Assembly (NCBI RefSeq): GCF_014201905.1
Contig: NZ_JACHFM010000005.1
Span: 62,001 to 126,000, forward strand
Length of the DNA: 64,000 nt
Direction of reading: 5' to 3'
DNA from: Amaricoccus macauensis
Lineage (GTDB): Bacteria > Pseudomonadota > Alphaproteobacteria > Rhodobacterales > Rhodobacteraceae
Shown here: in pieces, positions 46,570-56,383 of the stretch
How the letters are laid out: every line of letters starts with the position of its first letter
How positions within the stretch are numbered: position 1 is the stretch's first letter
Notes under the pieces: model-generated
What the model saw: only the letters and a program-made list of their open reading frames with translations
Told to the model about the DNA's origin: nothing
Databases searched by the model: none
Position numbers and translations under genes: made by a program

Positions 46570-47319
46570 TCAGCCTCCGGGTCGCAGGCTCGCGGTCACG
46601 TAGTTGACCGAGAGATCGCGGTCCGACAGCGACCAGCTCCAGCCGAGCGGATCGAAGACGAAGCCCTTGGCATCGACCGGCGCCAGCCCGGCACCGCGCA
46701 GCAGTGTCTCGAGCTCGGCCGGGGTGATGAACTTCTGCCAGTCGTGCGTGCCGACCGGCAGCCAGCGCATCACCCGCTCGGCCCCGACGATCGCCATGAG
46801 CCAGCTCTTGGGGTTGCGGTTGATCGTCGAGCAGATCATCAGGCCACCCGGCCGCAGCAAATCGTGGCAGGCCCGGAGATACCCCGCCGGATCAGCCACA
46901 TGCTCCACCACTTCCATGTTGAGCACCACGTCGAAGGCCTCGCCCGCCTCGGCGAGCGCCTCCGCGGTGCCGTGGCGGTAGTCGATCGCGAGGCCCGACT
47001 GCTCGGCGTGGAGCCGCGCCACCGGGATGTTCCGCTCGGCGGCATCCACCCCCACGACGTCCGCGCCCAGCCGCGCCATGGGCTCGGAGAGCAGCCCGCC
47101 GCCACAGCCGATGTCGAGCACCCGCAAGCCCTCGAACGGCCGCGGCGCGCGGCGGTCGCGGCCGAACTCGGCCGCCACCTGGGCGACGACGTACTCCAGC
47201 CGGCAGGGGTTCATCATGTGCAGCGGCTTGAACTTGCCGTGGGGGTCCCACCACTCCGCCGCCATCGCCTCGAACTTGGCAACCTCGGCGGGATCGACCG
47301 TGTCCGTCCAGTCACTCAT
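46570..47319 (-). CDS. ubiG: ubiquinone biosynthesis O-methyltransferase UbiG
   Basis: SAM-dependent methyltransferase acting at both O-methylation steps of ubiquinone synthesis; 249 aa. [35 protein letters not shown] is the UbiG opening, [20 protein letters not shown] is motif I, and [14 protein letters not shown] occurs near the end. The start at 47319 ([10 protein letters not shown]) matches family length. It is divergent from the aminopeptidase gene with 48 bp between starts. Confidence 0.95.
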   Translation of the reverse strand: MSDWTDTVDPAEVAKFEAMAAEWWDPHGKFKPLHMMNPCRLEYVVAQVAAEFGRDRRAPRPFEGLRVLDIGCGGGLLSEPMARLGADVVGVDAAERNIPVARLHAEQSGLAIDYRHGTAEALAEAGEAFDVVLNMEVVEHVADPAGYLRACHDLLRPGGLMICSTINRNPKSWLMAIVGAERVMRWLPVGTHDWQKFITPAELETLLRGAGLAPVDAKGFVFDPLGWSWSLSDRDLSVNYVTASLRPGG

Positions 47320-47367
47320 CGCGGGAACCTGCTTGTCCTGTTCATGCCCGGGATACATACTGGCGGC

Positions 47368-48363
47368 ATGAAGGAAAACCTCACCCAGGCTGGACCGTCG
47401 TCCCGGAGCGGACTCTATCCGCCAATAGAGCCGTTCCGCCAGCAGGTGATGGAAATGCCCGGCGGCCACCGCGTCTATGTGGAGCAGTGCGGCCGCCCCG
47501 ACGGCGCGCCGGTGGTGGTCCTGCACGGCGGCCCCGGCGGCGGCTGCTCGCCCGGAATGCGGCGATTCTTCGACCCGAAACACTACCGCATCGTGCTCTT
47601 CGACCAGCGCGGCTGCGGTCGCTCGTCGCCGAATGCCTCGGTCGAGTCGAACACCACCTGGGATCTGGTGGCTGACATCGAGCGGATCCGCACCGAGCTC
47701 AAGATCGACCGCTGGGTGGTGTTCGGCGGCTCGTGGGGCGCCTGTCTCGCCCTCGTCTACGCCCAGACACACCCGGAGCGGGTCGAGTCGCTGGTGCTCC
47801 GCGGGGTCTTCACCATGACGCGGGCCGAACTCGACTGGTTCTATGCCGGAGGCGCTGGCGCGTTCTGGCCGGAGCAGTGGGCGGCTTTTTCCGGGATGGT
47901 GCCGCCGGATGAGCGGCACGACCTGATTGCGGCCTACCACAAGCGGCTCTTCGGAACCGATCGCAGGGAGCAGGACCGCTTCGCGCGCGCCTGGGCCGGA
48001 TGGGAAAGCTCGCTTGCCGTGCTCGATCCGGGCGAACCGCGTGGCTATCCGTCGTCCTCCTACTCGCTTGCGTTCGCGCGGCTGGAGAATCACTATTTCA
48101 CCCACGCCGGTTGGCTCGACGGTGACGGGCACATTCAGCGCAACATGCACCGAATCGCCCATATCCCGGGCCATATCGTGCAGGGGCGCTACGACATGAT
48201 CTGCCCGCCGCATACCGCCAATGCGCTGCACCGGGCATGGCCTGCGTCAACCCTCTGCATGATCCCGACCGCGGGCCACGCGCTCTCGGAGCCCGGCATC
48301 AGCGCCGAGCTTGTCGCCGAGATGGACCGCCTGCGGCACCCCACGCCACGCGCCGCGAGCTGA
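47368..48363 (+). CDS. pip: proline iminopeptidase
   Basis: Alpha/beta hydrolase (S33 family) that removes N-terminal proline; 331 aa. The oxyanion [21 protein letters not shown], the nucleophile Ser in [21 protein letters not shown], and a late Asp (GRYDMICPP) and His (AGHALSEPG) complete the catalytic set. Many relatives have GGSWGS; here the residue after the nucleophile-WG is Ala, which is conservative. The cytoplasmic location fits the lack of a signal peptide. Confidence 0.94.
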   Translation: MKENLTQAGPSSRSGLYPPIEPFRQQVMEMPGGHRVYVEQCGRPDGAPVVVLHGGPGGGCSPGMRRFFDPKHYRIVLFDQRGCGRSSPNASVESNTTWDLVADIERIRTELKIDRWVVFGGSWGACLALVYAQTHPERVESLVLRGVFTMTRAELDWFYAGGAGAFWPEQWAAFSGMVPPDERHDLIAAYHKRLFGTDRREQDRFARAWAGWESSLAVLDPGEPRGYPSSSYSLAFARLENHYFTHAGWLDGDGHIQRNMHRIAHIPGHIVQGRYDMICPPHTANALHRAWPASTLCMIPTAGHALSEPGISAELVAEMDRLRHPTPRAAS

Positions 48364-48452
48364 AGCGCGCCTCCCGAAGGGCAAGCGTCGGCTGGCGCGC
48401 GGGTGAATGATTCGGGCGGGTCTTTTCGCGAGGCGAAGGCCGGCGTTCCCGC

Positions 48453-49247
48453 TCAGGTCTCGATCTGTGCCCGACCTTCGATCCGGGCCCGCTTGCGCTC
48501 GCGGACGACTCCCGCCTGTTCCTCGAGCAGGCCATTGATGACCGATGCGGTGGACAGCAGGAGCGGCAGGACCCGATTCTGGTACTCGGGCGTCAGCGTC
48601 GCGGCTTCGCCGATCAGGCTGATGCTCGCGTTGATGCCGAGTTCCTTGCTGTGGATCCCGGCTGCGATGCCTCTCAGGCCATCGTCGACGTCACCGTCCA
48701 TCACCCCATAGCCCTGCCGGCGGATCTGCTCGAGCGAGCGCGCGAGGTCGGCACGGTGCTGATCGGTGGCGCCGACGTTGTCGAGGAGCTTGTTCAGCGC
48801 CCGCGCCGGCATCCGGGCAAGCACGGTCGTCGATGTCGCGCCCGAGAGCAGCGGCATCGGCCGTCCGTACTGGTAGCTCGTCACGAACTGCGCCTCGGGC
48901 GACTTGCACAGGGCGACACACATCACCTGATCGCCATAGAGCCGGCAGAGAAGCGCGTTGCAGGGCAACCGGACCTGTTCGACCAGCCCTTCGATCAGTG
49001 ACACGCCCGCCCGCAGCAGCGGATCGGTGATGCGCACCCGCCGGGAGAAGTCGATGAAGATCGGCCCGAGGCGGTAGCGCGAATCGACGGTGCTTTCGAG
49101 AAAGCCCTCCGCGAGCAGTTCCCGAACGTGACGGTAGACCGAACTTGCCGGAGAGCCGGTGATCTCGGCCATCTCGGGGACAGTCAGTGACCGCTGCTCC
49201 TCATCGAAGAGGCGCAGGATCAGCGTGTATCTCTTTAGACCGCTCAC
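48453..49247 (-). CDS. IclR family transcriptional regulator
   Basis: DNA-binding regulator of 264 aa. The N-terminal winged helix has LTVPEMAEITGSPASSVYRHVRELLAEGFLE; the C-terminal effector domain has SGATSTTVLARMP and INASISLIGEA. It is convergent with pip and has no obvious target operon adjacent: the 375-bp region upstream leads to the 3' end of serA. It could act on distant genes. Confidence 0.92.
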   Translation of the reverse strand: MSGLKRYTLILRLFDEEQRSLTVPEMAEITGSPASSVYRHVRELLAEGFLESTVDSRYRLGPIFIDFSRRVRITDPLLRAGVSLIEGLVEQVRLPCNALLCRLYGDQVMCVALCKSPEAQFVTSYQYGRPMPLLSGATSTTVLARMPARALNKLLDNVGATDQHRADLARSLEQIRRQGYGVMDGDVDDGLRGIAAGIHSKELGINASISLIGEAATLTPEYQNRVLPLLLSTASVINGLLEEQAGVVRERKRARIEGRAQIET

Positions 49248-49622
49248 AACGCCCTCTCGCTATCCGGCTCCGGGAATTAGCGAAATCCTGACGCTAGTCC
49301 AGCCTGACGCCTCCAATCTTCTCAGGGCACGCGCAAATTGTAACCCGGACGACCCAAAGCGAAACCTGCCGGAAGTCGGGCGGGAGGTCGAGTTCTTCTT
49401 ATGTCTCGTCCTGCGCTCGTTGCACGACAAGAGCAGGCGTATTCCGACTAGTATCACATGTCGCACCGGCGATTGCGATCGACCCCGTGAGCTCACGCGA
49501 ATCTGTCTGAGCGGGAGTCCCGCCCGGCGCGCCGTCGGTATCAGCAATACCATACACTTCGGGCGCCGTAACCGGGAAAGGATGGGCCGGCCGGACAGTT
49601 CGTCCGGCCGGACCGTGAGGTG
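49248..49622. other. 375-bp intergenic region between the iclR-type gene and serA
   Basis: I see no protein gene with credible codon use. Besides the serA hairpin at its right end it presumably holds the promoter of the IclR gene near 49250-49330, where A/T content rises. Confidence 0.5.
49587..49611 (-). terminator. terminator hairpin of serC-serA
   Basis: ccggccggac pairs with gtccggccgg around a 5-nt loop, a perfect 10-bp stem 11 bp past the serA stop, with CATCCTTTCC following on the minus strand. Confidence 0.6.
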
Positions 49623-51215
49623 TCAGAACCGCAGGGCCTTGGCCTGGCGGACCTGCGGCAGTTCGGCGATTTCGGCCAGCGCCTCGGCTCCGACGAAATC
49701 GTCGACCCCGAGGAGCGCAATCGCCTCGCCGCTCTTCTGGTCGCGGCCAAGCGCGAAAGTGGCGATGTTGATGTCGAGCGAGCCGAGCTTGGTGCCGAGC
49801 GCGCCGATGTAGCCCGGCGTATCGGTGTTCGTGGTGTAGATCATGAACTTCATCGGCTCGGCTTCGAGGTTGATCCCCTTGATCTGGATGAACCGCGGCT
49901 TGCCGTCCGAGTAGATCGTACCGGCGACGGAGCGTGTCATCTTCTCGGTGGTGACGATGAGCCGGACATAGGAACCGAAGGCGCCCTGAGCATCCTTGCG
50001 GGTCTCGGCGATCTTCACGCCGCGCTCCCGGGCGACGACCGGAGCGGAGACCATGTTGACGCCGCCCTCGCCGACCAGCGGCTTCAGGAGGCCGGCGGTC
50101 AGGGCGGCGGTCAGCGGCTTCAGGTTCAGCTGGCCGACCTCGCCGACGTACTCGATCTCGATGTCGGTGATCGGACTGTCGGTGACCTGGCCCGCGAAGC
50201 TGCCGAGCATCTCGGCGAGGTTGATCCACGGCTTGAGGATCGGCGCTTCCTCGGCGGTGACCGAGGGCGCGTTGATCGCGTTCGAGATCGCGCCCGCCAT
50301 CAGGTAGTCCGACATCTGTTCAGCGACCTGCAGGGCAACGTTCTCCTGCGCCTCGTTCGTCGCCGCGCCGAGGTGCGGGGTGCAGACCACGTTGGGGCAG
50401 CCGAAGAGCACGTTCTCCTTCGCGGGCTCGACCGAGAAGACGTCGAAGGCGGCGCCCGCGAGATGACCGGACTTCAGCGCCTCGGCGACGGCGGCCTCGT
50501 CGGCGAGGCCGTCGCGGGCGCAGTTGATGAGCCGCGCGCCGCGCTTCATCATCGCCACGCGCTCGGCAGAGATGATGTTCGCGGTCTTTTCGGTCTTCGG
50601 CAGGTGCAGCGTCACGATGTCGGCGCGGCGGAGCAGGTCCTCCACATCGTCGATCCGCTCGACGCCGAGCGCCTGCGCACGGTCGTGGGACAGGAACGGA
50701 TCGTAAGCGATCACCTTCATCCTGAGGCCGATGGCGCGGGACGCGACGACCGAGCCGATGTTGCCGCAACCAACGACGCCGAGGGTCTTGCCGGTGAGCT
50801 CGGTGCCCATGAACTTCGACTTCTCCCACTTCCCGGCCTGCGTCGAGGCATCGGCGGCGGGGATCTGGCGGGCGCAGGCGAACATCATCGCGATCGCGTG
50901 TTCGGCGGTGGTGATCGAGTTGCCGAAGGGCGTGTTCATCACCACGATGCCCTTGGCCGACGCGCTCGGCAGATCGACGTTGTCGACCCCGACGCCGGCG
51001 CGGCCGATGACGCGCAGGTTGCTGGTCTTGGAGAGGATTTCGGCAGTCAGCTTGGTCGCCGAGCGAATGGCGATGCCGTCATAGTTGTCGATGATCTCGG
51101 CGAGCTTCGCCGGATCCTTGCCGAGCTTCGGCTGAAAATCGACCTCGACGCCCCGATCCTTGAAGATCTGGACGGCGGCGGCTGAAAGCTCGTCGGAGAT
51201 GAGAACCTTGGGCAT
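49623..51215 (-). CDS. serA: D-3-phosphoglycerate dehydrogenase SerA
   Basis: First committed step of serine synthesis, oxidising 3-phosphoglycerate with NAD+; 530 aa, the long form with an extra ASB domain before the ACT domain. NAD-binding GVVGCGNIGSVVASRA, INCARDGLADEAA, and the catalytic His in VVCTPHLGAAT are visible. The C-terminal ACT domain (INIATFALGRDQKSGEAIALLGVDD) senses serine. The ATG at 51215 (MPKVLISDEL) is the family start. serC lies 68 bp upstream. Confidence 0.96.
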   Translation of the reverse strand: MPKVLISDELSAAAVQIFKDRGVEVDFQPKLGKDPAKLAEIIDNYDGIAIRSATKLTAEILSKTSNLRVIGRAGVGVDNVDLPSASAKGIVVMNTPFGNSITTAEHAIAMMFACARQIPAADASTQAGKWEKSKFMGTELTGKTLGVVGCGNIGSVVASRAIGLRMKVIAYDPFLSHDRAQALGVERIDDVEDLLRRADIVTLHLPKTEKTANIISAERVAMMKRGARLINCARDGLADEAAVAEALKSGHLAGAAFDVFSVEPAKENVLFGCPNVVCTPHLGAATNEAQENVALQVAEQMSDYLMAGAISNAINAPSVTAEEAPILKPWINLAEMLGSFAGQVTDSPITDIEIEYVGEVGQLNLKPLTAALTAGLLKPLVGEGGVNMVSAPVVARERGVKIAETRKDAQGAFGSYVRLIVTTEKMTRSVAGTIYSDGKPRFIQIKGINLEAEPMKFMIYTTNTDTPGYIGALGTKLGSLDINIATFALGRDQKSGEAIALLGVDDFVGAEALAEIAELPQVRQAKALRF

Positions 51216-51283
51216 GGATATGACTCCGGGATCGACGGGCACCATTGGCCCGTCGTTGAAGGGGGGAAATTCTTCGGAAGAGA

Positions 51284-52468
51284 TCAGGCGCGGGCGGTCG
51301 CGAAGGCCCAGTCGAGCCAGGGCAGCAGCGCCTTGACGTCGGACGTGTCGACCGTGGTGCCGCACCAGATGCGCAGACCCGGAGGCGCGTCGCGGTAGCC
51401 GCCGATGTCGTAGGCCACGCCCTCGCCCTCGAGGAGCTTGGTCAGCGCCTTGACGAAATCGCGCTGCGCCGCCTCGTCGAGGCCGGCGATCGCCGGATCG
51501 ACGATCGACAGGCACACGGAGGTGTTCGACCGGGCGGCCGGGGCGGCCACCAGGTTCTCGACCCAGGGCGTCGTATCCACCCACGCCTGCACCGCGGCGA
51601 AGTTCGCATCCGCCCGGGCGCGCGTCGCGTCGAGCCCGCCGATCGCTTCCATCCAGTCGAGCGCGTCGATGGCGTCCGCGACGCAGAGCATCGACGGCGT
51701 GTTGATGGTCTCGCCGGCGAAGATGCCCTCGATGAGCTTGCCGCCCTTGGTCAGCCGGAAGATCTTCGGCAGCGGGCGCGGCGGGGTGTAGGTTTCGAGC
51801 CGCTCGACCGCGCGGGGGCTGAGGATCAGGATGCCGTGCGCGCCCTCGCCGCCCATCGCCTTCTGCCAGGAGAAGGTGGTGACGTCGAGCTTGTCCCAGG
51901 GCAGGTCCTGCGCGAAGGCGGCCGAGGTCGCATCGCAGAGGGTGAGGCCGGTGCGGTCGTCGGCGATCCAGTCGCCGTTCGCCACGCGGGCGCCGCTGGT
52001 GGTGCCGTTCCAGGTGAAGCAGACGTCGGCGTCCTTGCGGGCCTGCGCCAGATCGGGAAGTTCGCCGTAGCCGGCGCTCACGATGCGGCAGTCATCGAGC
52101 TTCAGCTGCTTCGTCGCGTCAGTCGCCCAGCCCTGTCCGAAGCTCTCCCAGACCAGCATGTCGACCGGGCGCGCGCCCAGCATCGACCACATGGCCATCT
52201 CGAAGGCGCCGGTGTCGGAGGCCGGGACGATGCCGACGCGGTAGTCCGCGGGCACGCCGAGGACACGCGCGGTGCGCTCGATGGCGTCCTTCAGCTGCGC
52301 CTTCGGCTTCGCCGCGCGATGCGAGCGTCCGAGGAATGCGCGCGCGGCGACCGCTTCGGCGGTCCAGCCCGGGCGCTTGGCGCAGGGGCCCGAGGAGAAC
52401 TCGGGACGTGCAGGCTTCAGGGATGGCTTCGGGGCCGCGAGAGTCGCGGTTTCGGGGGCATCGGTCAT
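51284..52468 (-). CDS. serC: phosphoserine aminotransferase SerC
   Basis: PLP enzyme of aminotransferase class V making phosphoserine from phosphohydroxypyruvate; 394 aa, of the alphaproteobacterial/archaeal type. [12 protein letters not shown] at the N-terminus, [11 protein letters not shown], and the PLP lysine in [16 protein letters not shown] are clear. It forms an operon with serA. A structured leader upstream (52469-52615) probably regulates it. Confidence 0.95.
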   Translation of the reverse strand: MTDAPETATLAAPKPSLKPARPEFSSGPCAKRPGWTAEAVAARAFLGRSHRAAKPKAQLKDAIERTARVLGVPADYRVGIVPASDTGAFEMAMWSMLGARPVDMLVWESFGQGWATDATKQLKLDDCRIVSAGYGELPDLAQARKDADVCFTWNGTTSGARVANGDWIADDRTGLTLCDATSAAFAQDLPWDKLDVTTFSWQKAMGGEGAHGILILSPRAVERLETYTPPRPLPKIFRLTKGGKLIEGIFAGETINTPSMLCVADAIDALDWMEAIGGLDATRARADANFAAVQAWVDTTPWVENLVAAPAARSNTSVCLSIVDPAIAGLDEAAQRDFVKALTKLLEGEGVAYDIGGYRDAPPGLRIWCGTTVDTSDVKALLPWLDWAFATARA

Positions 52469-52615
52469 GAACCGGCTCCGTCGTCAGGGCGATGTTCCTG
52501 AGTGCGCCCCGCTCGCCCTTACCGGGGACACGCCCGCGGCCCGAATATGCGATTCCGCGGTCTCTGTGAAGAGGCTTGTTGCGTCCCGCCGGCGTCCGTC
52601 GATGCGACATTAGGC
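52469..52615 (-). ncRNA. candidate serC leader RNA
   Basis: The 147-nt leader of serC contains an AGGGCGA/TCGCCCT stem (52513-52519 with 52488-52494) and GC-rich segments just before the start codon. A conserved serC leader motif is known from Alphaproteobacteria at this position; I match it by location and stem, not by a covariance model. Confidence 0.45.
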
Positions 52616-53731
52616 TCACATGTCGGCGGGGTATTCGAGCTGATCGGCCACGAACGCGGCCGTTTCCGGGCCGAGCCTCGCCGAAATAGCCGCGAGCGTC
52701 GCGTCCAGCAGGCGCAGCGGGGGCTCGTTGCCAGCGGCGGGCAGTGCCTCGCCCGACGCCTCCGCCACGTCGGGGTGCAGCCGCAGTCCGCCGCGTGTCG
52801 TGACGCGGCCCGGCGCGACTGTCACGACACGCGTCCGCCAGCTTCGCGACCATGCATCGGCGACGAGCGCCAGCGAGACCTCATCGACCCCATCGCTGAC
52901 CGGCAGCACCAGCGTCTCGTGGCGCCAGACCGCGAAGCGATTCGCGAGGGCCGTGGTCGCGAAGGGGCGGCTGAGGGTGAAGGCCGCGCTCCCGTGCCGC
53001 GCGTCCCAGATGCTGACGCCGAGGCGCGCGGCGACCTCCGCAGCCTTCTCACGGCCGGCGATCGCCTCGACGAGCGTCAGCATCATCGGCGCAGACGCGG
53101 TGATCCCGGTCGTCGTCGCCACCCGGGCATCGACGACGAACCGGCGGTCCGGCACCCATGCCAGCGTCGGCTCGATCCGCTCCACCGCGCGGCGATAATA
53201 CCAGTGGGTCGTGCCGCGTCCGCCTTCGAGCAATCCCGCGCTGGCGACAACCTTCGCACCGGCACAGACACCGACGATGAACGCCCCCTTCGCCGCCTGC
53301 GCGCGGATCCACGCGATCGCCGCCGGATCGTCGTCGCGTGACATGGCGGGCACCACGACGTAGTCGGCACCCGCCGGATGGGCCGTGTCGAACGCCGCCG
53401 TGGTCATGTCCGGCTCGACCGCCAGCGCGGGGTAGAGCCGGACCGGCCCCGGGCCAGTGGCGAGCGCCACCACGTTCGCCACGCCCGCCCGCTTCAGGAT
53501 GCCGTAGGGCATCAGGTAGTCGGTGACCTCGGTCGCGTCGTTGATGCCGATGACGGCTATCATCGGCCGCTCGCGCTTCGGTCGCATCGCCGCGAGGGTC
53601 GCGCGCCGCTCCTCGTCGCTGATCGCCGCCGGCGCCGGATGCCCGATGCGCGGCGGCAGGCTGAGGAACCACCCTGCCCCGGCGACGGCGGCGAGTACGA
53701 GAAACACGGCAAGGCTGGCGACGGCGCGCAT
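52616..53731 (-). CDS. membrane-anchored DJ-1/PfpI family protein
   Basis: Protein of 371 aa with an N-terminal transmembrane or signal segment (VASLAVFLVLAAVAGAGWFL). Two DJ-1/PfpI-like halves follow. The first holds the nucleophile elbow VGVCAGAKVVASAGLLEGGRGTTHWYY, and VVVPAMSRDDDPAAIAWI precedes it. The second, weaker half (ETLVLPVSDGVDEVSLALVAD) resembles the start of another DJ-1 domain. The N-terminus implies a periplasmic position. It is divergent from the GlxA-like regulator, which shares the same fold; 80 bp separate the starts. The activity is unknown. Confidence 0.8.
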   Translation of the reverse strand: MRAVASLAVFLVLAAVAGAGWFLSLPPRIGHPAPAAISDEERRATLAAMRPKRERPMIAVIGINDATEVTDYLMPYGILKRAGVANVVALATGPGPVRLYPALAVEPDMTTAAFDTAHPAGADYVVVPAMSRDDDPAAIAWIRAQAAKGAFIVGVCAGAKVVASAGLLEGGRGTTHWYYRRAVERIEPTLAWVPDRRFVVDARVATTTGITASAPMMLTLVEAIAGREKAAEVAARLGVSIWDARHGSAAFTLSRPFATTALANRFAVWRHETLVLPVSDGVDEVSLALVADAWSRSWRTRVVTVAPGRVTTRGGLRLHPDVAEASGEALPAAGNEPPLRLLDATLAAISARLGPETAAFVADQLEYPADM

Positions 53732-53811
53732 GATCGCCCCCGACGATTTGCCCGACTATGATACGCCGCTATCTTCCGGCAGGAATGACATAGAACCGGC
53801 GAAAGCTGCCA

Positions 53812-54759
53812 ATGGCCTGCACTGTCGCGATCGTGCTGCACCCGGGCTTCCAGCTCCTCGACGCATCGGGGCCGATGGCGGTCTTCGAGATCGCGGGCCG
53901 CTTCGCCCCCGGGAGCTACGAGCTTGCCCTGCTCTGTCCTGCCTCGGGGCTGACCAACGGTCTGGTGGAAAGCTCGGGCGGCGCCCGGATGGCGGCAGAG
54001 CCGCTGGGCGCGGTGGTGCCGGATACCGTCATGGTCGCCGGGGGCGAGATCGTCCGGGCACCCGATGCCGTGCGAGAGATCGTCGCGTGGCTGCGCCGGA
54101 CCCCCGCCCAGCGCGTGGCGAGCGTCTGCTCGGGCGCCTTCCTGCTCGCGGCTGCGGGACTCCTCGACGGGCGGCGGGCGACAACCCACTGGGACAGCAC
54201 CGACCGCTTCGCCCGGGAGTATCCGACCGTCCGCGTCGAGCCGGATCGCATCTTCGTGCGCGACGGCTACGTCTGGACGTCGGCGGGCATCACCGCCGGC
54301 ATCGACCTCGCGCTTGCGATGATCGAGGCCGACCTCGGGCCAGCGCTCGCCCGCTGCGTCGCCCGGCAGCTTGTCGTGCACCAGCGCCGGGCGGGCGGGC
54401 AGTCGCAGTTCTCGGCATTGCCCGACATTGGCGGCGCGAGCGGCCGATTCGCCGAGCTCGCCGACTGGATCCGCGACCACCTCGGCGAACGGCTGACAGT
54501 CGAGCGGCTGGCGGCGGAGGTGGCAATGAGCCCGCGCAACTTCGCCCGTGCCTTCGCCGCCGAGACCGGCACGACGCCGGCAAGGGCGATCGAGCGCCTG
54601 CGCATCGAGACCGCACGCGCCGCCGTGGAAGGGACGGCGCGCCCCTTCGGGAAGATCGCGACTGACCACGGCTTCAGCGATGCCGACCACATGCGCCGCG
54701 CCTTCCTGCGCGCGCTCGGACAGCCGCCGCAGGCACTCAGGCGAGCAGCGAAGGACTGA
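53812..54759 (+). CDS. GlxA-type transcriptional regulator (DJ-1/PfpI + AraC)
   Basis: Regulator of 315 aa. The N-terminal DJ-1/PfpI-like domain (FQLLDASGPMAVFEIAG, SVCSGAFLLAAAGLLDGRRATTHW) is followed by a C-terminal AraC helix-turn-helix pair (LTVERLAAEVAMSPRNFARAFAAETGTTPARAIERLR, IATDHGFSDADHMRRAF). The N-terminal domain probably senses a ligand. Divergent pairing with a DJ-1 protein suggests it controls that gene. A perfect hairpin follows the stop. Confidence 0.93.
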   Translation: MACTVAIVLHPGFQLLDASGPMAVFEIAGRFAPGSYELALLCPASGLTNGLVESSGGARMAAEPLGAVVPDTVMVAGGEIVRAPDAVREIVAWLRRTPAQRVASVCSGAFLLAAAGLLDGRRATTHWDSTDRFAREYPTVRVEPDRIFVRDGYVWTSAGITAGIDLALAMIEADLGPALARCVARQLVVHQRRAGGQSQFSALPDIGGASGRFAELADWIRDHLGERLTVERLAAEVAMSPRNFARAFAAETGTTPARAIERLRIETARAAVEGTARPFGKIATDHGFSDADHMRRAFLRALGQPPQALRRAAKD

Positions 54760-54783
54760 ACGCCCGCCTTTCCGGCGGGCGTT
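54759..54783. terminator. bidirectional terminator between glxA-like gene and NCS1 permease
   Basis: aacgcccgcc / ggcgggcgtt form a 10-bp stem with a TTTCC loop, between two convergent stops. The T-containing flank GGTCTTG follows on the plus strand. Confidence 0.65.
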
Positions 54784-54798
54784 GGTCTTGCGGGTGGC

Positions 54799-56265
54799 TC
54801 AGAGGTCCTCGCGCTCGTGGCGGGTGCCGGCGCCCGCGATCGACCAGCTTGTGCCGCGCGAGGTGGCGAGGAATGCGTCTGAGAAGCCGCTGGTGATTTC
54901 CGCCTGCGGGTGCGCGCGGAGCACGAACGCCCGCATCAGCGCCGTGTAGAGCACGAGGCCGAGTGGAAAGCCGATCAGGACGGCGTACTGCGGCTGCAAC
55001 GCCGCGACACCACCGGCGACGAGCCATGCGCCGAGGCCGGCGACGTTGAAGCCGCCGGCGTAACGGAACTGGCCGTTGACGCGGTAGAGATCCGGCACGT
55101 TGAGGCGGCGGCGGCGGACCAGGTAGTAGTCCGCGACCATGATGCCGCCGATCGCCGAGAGGAACGCGCCGTAGTAGCCGAGGAAGGCGAACAGGTTGTC
55201 GAGGATCGCCCACGGGAAGCAGAGCGTCCCGACGACGCCGGCCAGCGCCACGCCGATCCGGTAATCGACGAGACGCGGCGCGGCGTTGACGAAGGTGAGC
55301 GCCGCCGGGATCAGGTTGGCCGAGTTGTTGGTGGACCACTGGGCGAGGACGACGAGGGCGAGGAGCGCGAGCAACGCGAGCCCGTGGGCGTCGGCCTGAA
55401 TGACCTCGATCGGGTTCCAGTTGCCGGTGGCGATCCACGACACCGCGCCGATCCCGGCAATGACCGCCTGCGTCACCGGCAGCGCGATGAGTTGGCCCGC
55501 GAAGATCGTGCGGTTGCGGGTGACGAAGCTTCGGGCGCCGGGCGTCGTCTTCACGAAGCGGGTGAGGTTGGGGATGTCGATCGCCATGGTCGACCAGAAG
55601 CCGAGGTTGGCGACGAAGAGCACGAGCAGGCTCATCTCGCCCGTCGCCCGGAACGTCCAGATGTTGATGCCCTTCACCTCGGCGATGCCGTCGAGCGCGT
55701 AGTACATCCAGACCGAGATGGCGATGATCGCCGGAGCGGCGAGGGCGGCGAGCTTTTCCACCGCCTTGATGCCGGCGGCGGTGTTGATGATCTGCACCGC
55801 GGCGAAGAGCACGTACCAGATCACCCAGTTGTCGATGCCGAGGAAGTAGGAGCCGATGCCGTTCAGGGCGATGGCGCCGAGATAGGTCTGGATCCCGAAC
55901 CACATGGCCGCGACGAGACCGCGCGACAACGACGGCAGGTGCGTGCCGTGGATGCCGAAGGGCGCCCGGAGGTAGACCGCGAACGGCAGGCCGTGCTCGG
56001 TGCCGATGTCGGCGGTGAGCAGCATGAAGACGCCGAGCGCGAGGTTGGCGAGAAAGATCGTGAGGATGATGTCCGTGAGGGCAATGCCGCCCCCTGCGCC
56101 GGTGGCGCCGAGCGAGTAGGTGGCGATGATGACGGCGATGCCGACCCAGATCCAGGCGTAGCCCCAGGCGCCGATCGGGCGCTGGTCGAGGCTGGTCGGC
56201 AGGATCGACTCCTCGATCAGGGGATTGCGGTCGGGCGCGAGGGAGCCCTCGGAGGTGACGGTCAT
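54799..56265 (-). CDS. NCS1 family permease (cytosine/hydantoin type)
   Basis: Sodium- or proton-coupled nucleobase importer of the NCS1 family, 488 aa with about 12 transmembrane helices. Diagnostic stretches: PIGAWGYAWIWVGIAVIIATY, VAAMWFGIQTYLGAIALNGIG, NLGFWSTMAIDIPNLTRFVKT and GIMVADYYLVRRRRLNVPDLY. The family carries cytosine, allantoin, hydantoins and related rings. Its place beside hyuBA suggests a hydantoin or creatinine-like substrate. A terminator follows hyuB, so this gene probably has its own promoter in the 118-bp gap. Confidence 0.9.
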   Translation of the reverse strand: MTVTSEGSLAPDRNPLIEESILPTSLDQRPIGAWGYAWIWVGIAVIIATYSLGATGAGGGIALTDIILTIFLANLALGVFMLLTADIGTEHGLPFAVYLRAPFGIHGTHLPSLSRGLVAAMWFGIQTYLGAIALNGIGSYFLGIDNWVIWYVLFAAVQIINTAAGIKAVEKLAALAAPAIIAISVWMYYALDGIAEVKGINIWTFRATGEMSLLVLFVANLGFWSTMAIDIPNLTRFVKTTPGARSFVTRNRTIFAGQLIALPVTQAVIAGIGAVSWIATGNWNPIEVIQADAHGLALLALLALVVLAQWSTNNSANLIPAALTFVNAAPRLVDYRIGVALAGVVGTLCFPWAILDNLFAFLGYYGAFLSAIGGIMVADYYLVRRRRLNVPDLYRVNGQFRYAGGFNVAGLGAWLVAGGVAALQPQYAVLIGFPLGLVLYTALMRAFVLRAHPQAEITSGFSDAFLATSRGTSWSIAGAGTRHEREDL

Positions 56266-56353
56266 GGGCTGGTCCTTCTGGCCGCAGCAACCGGCCGGCT
56301 GCGGACCGCAGCCAGGACGGAGGCGGAAAACGGGGTTACGTCATGAAGAAAAG

Positions 56354-56376
56354 GGCCGCCGGCGGAACCGGCGGCC
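56354..56376 (-). terminator. rho-independent terminator of the hyuA-hyuB operon
   Basis: GGCCGCCGG-TTCCG-CCGGCGGCC on the minus strand, a perfect 9-bp stem, is followed by CTTTTCTT eight bases past the hyuB stop. Confidence 0.85.
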
Positions 56377-56383
56377 TCGGGCC

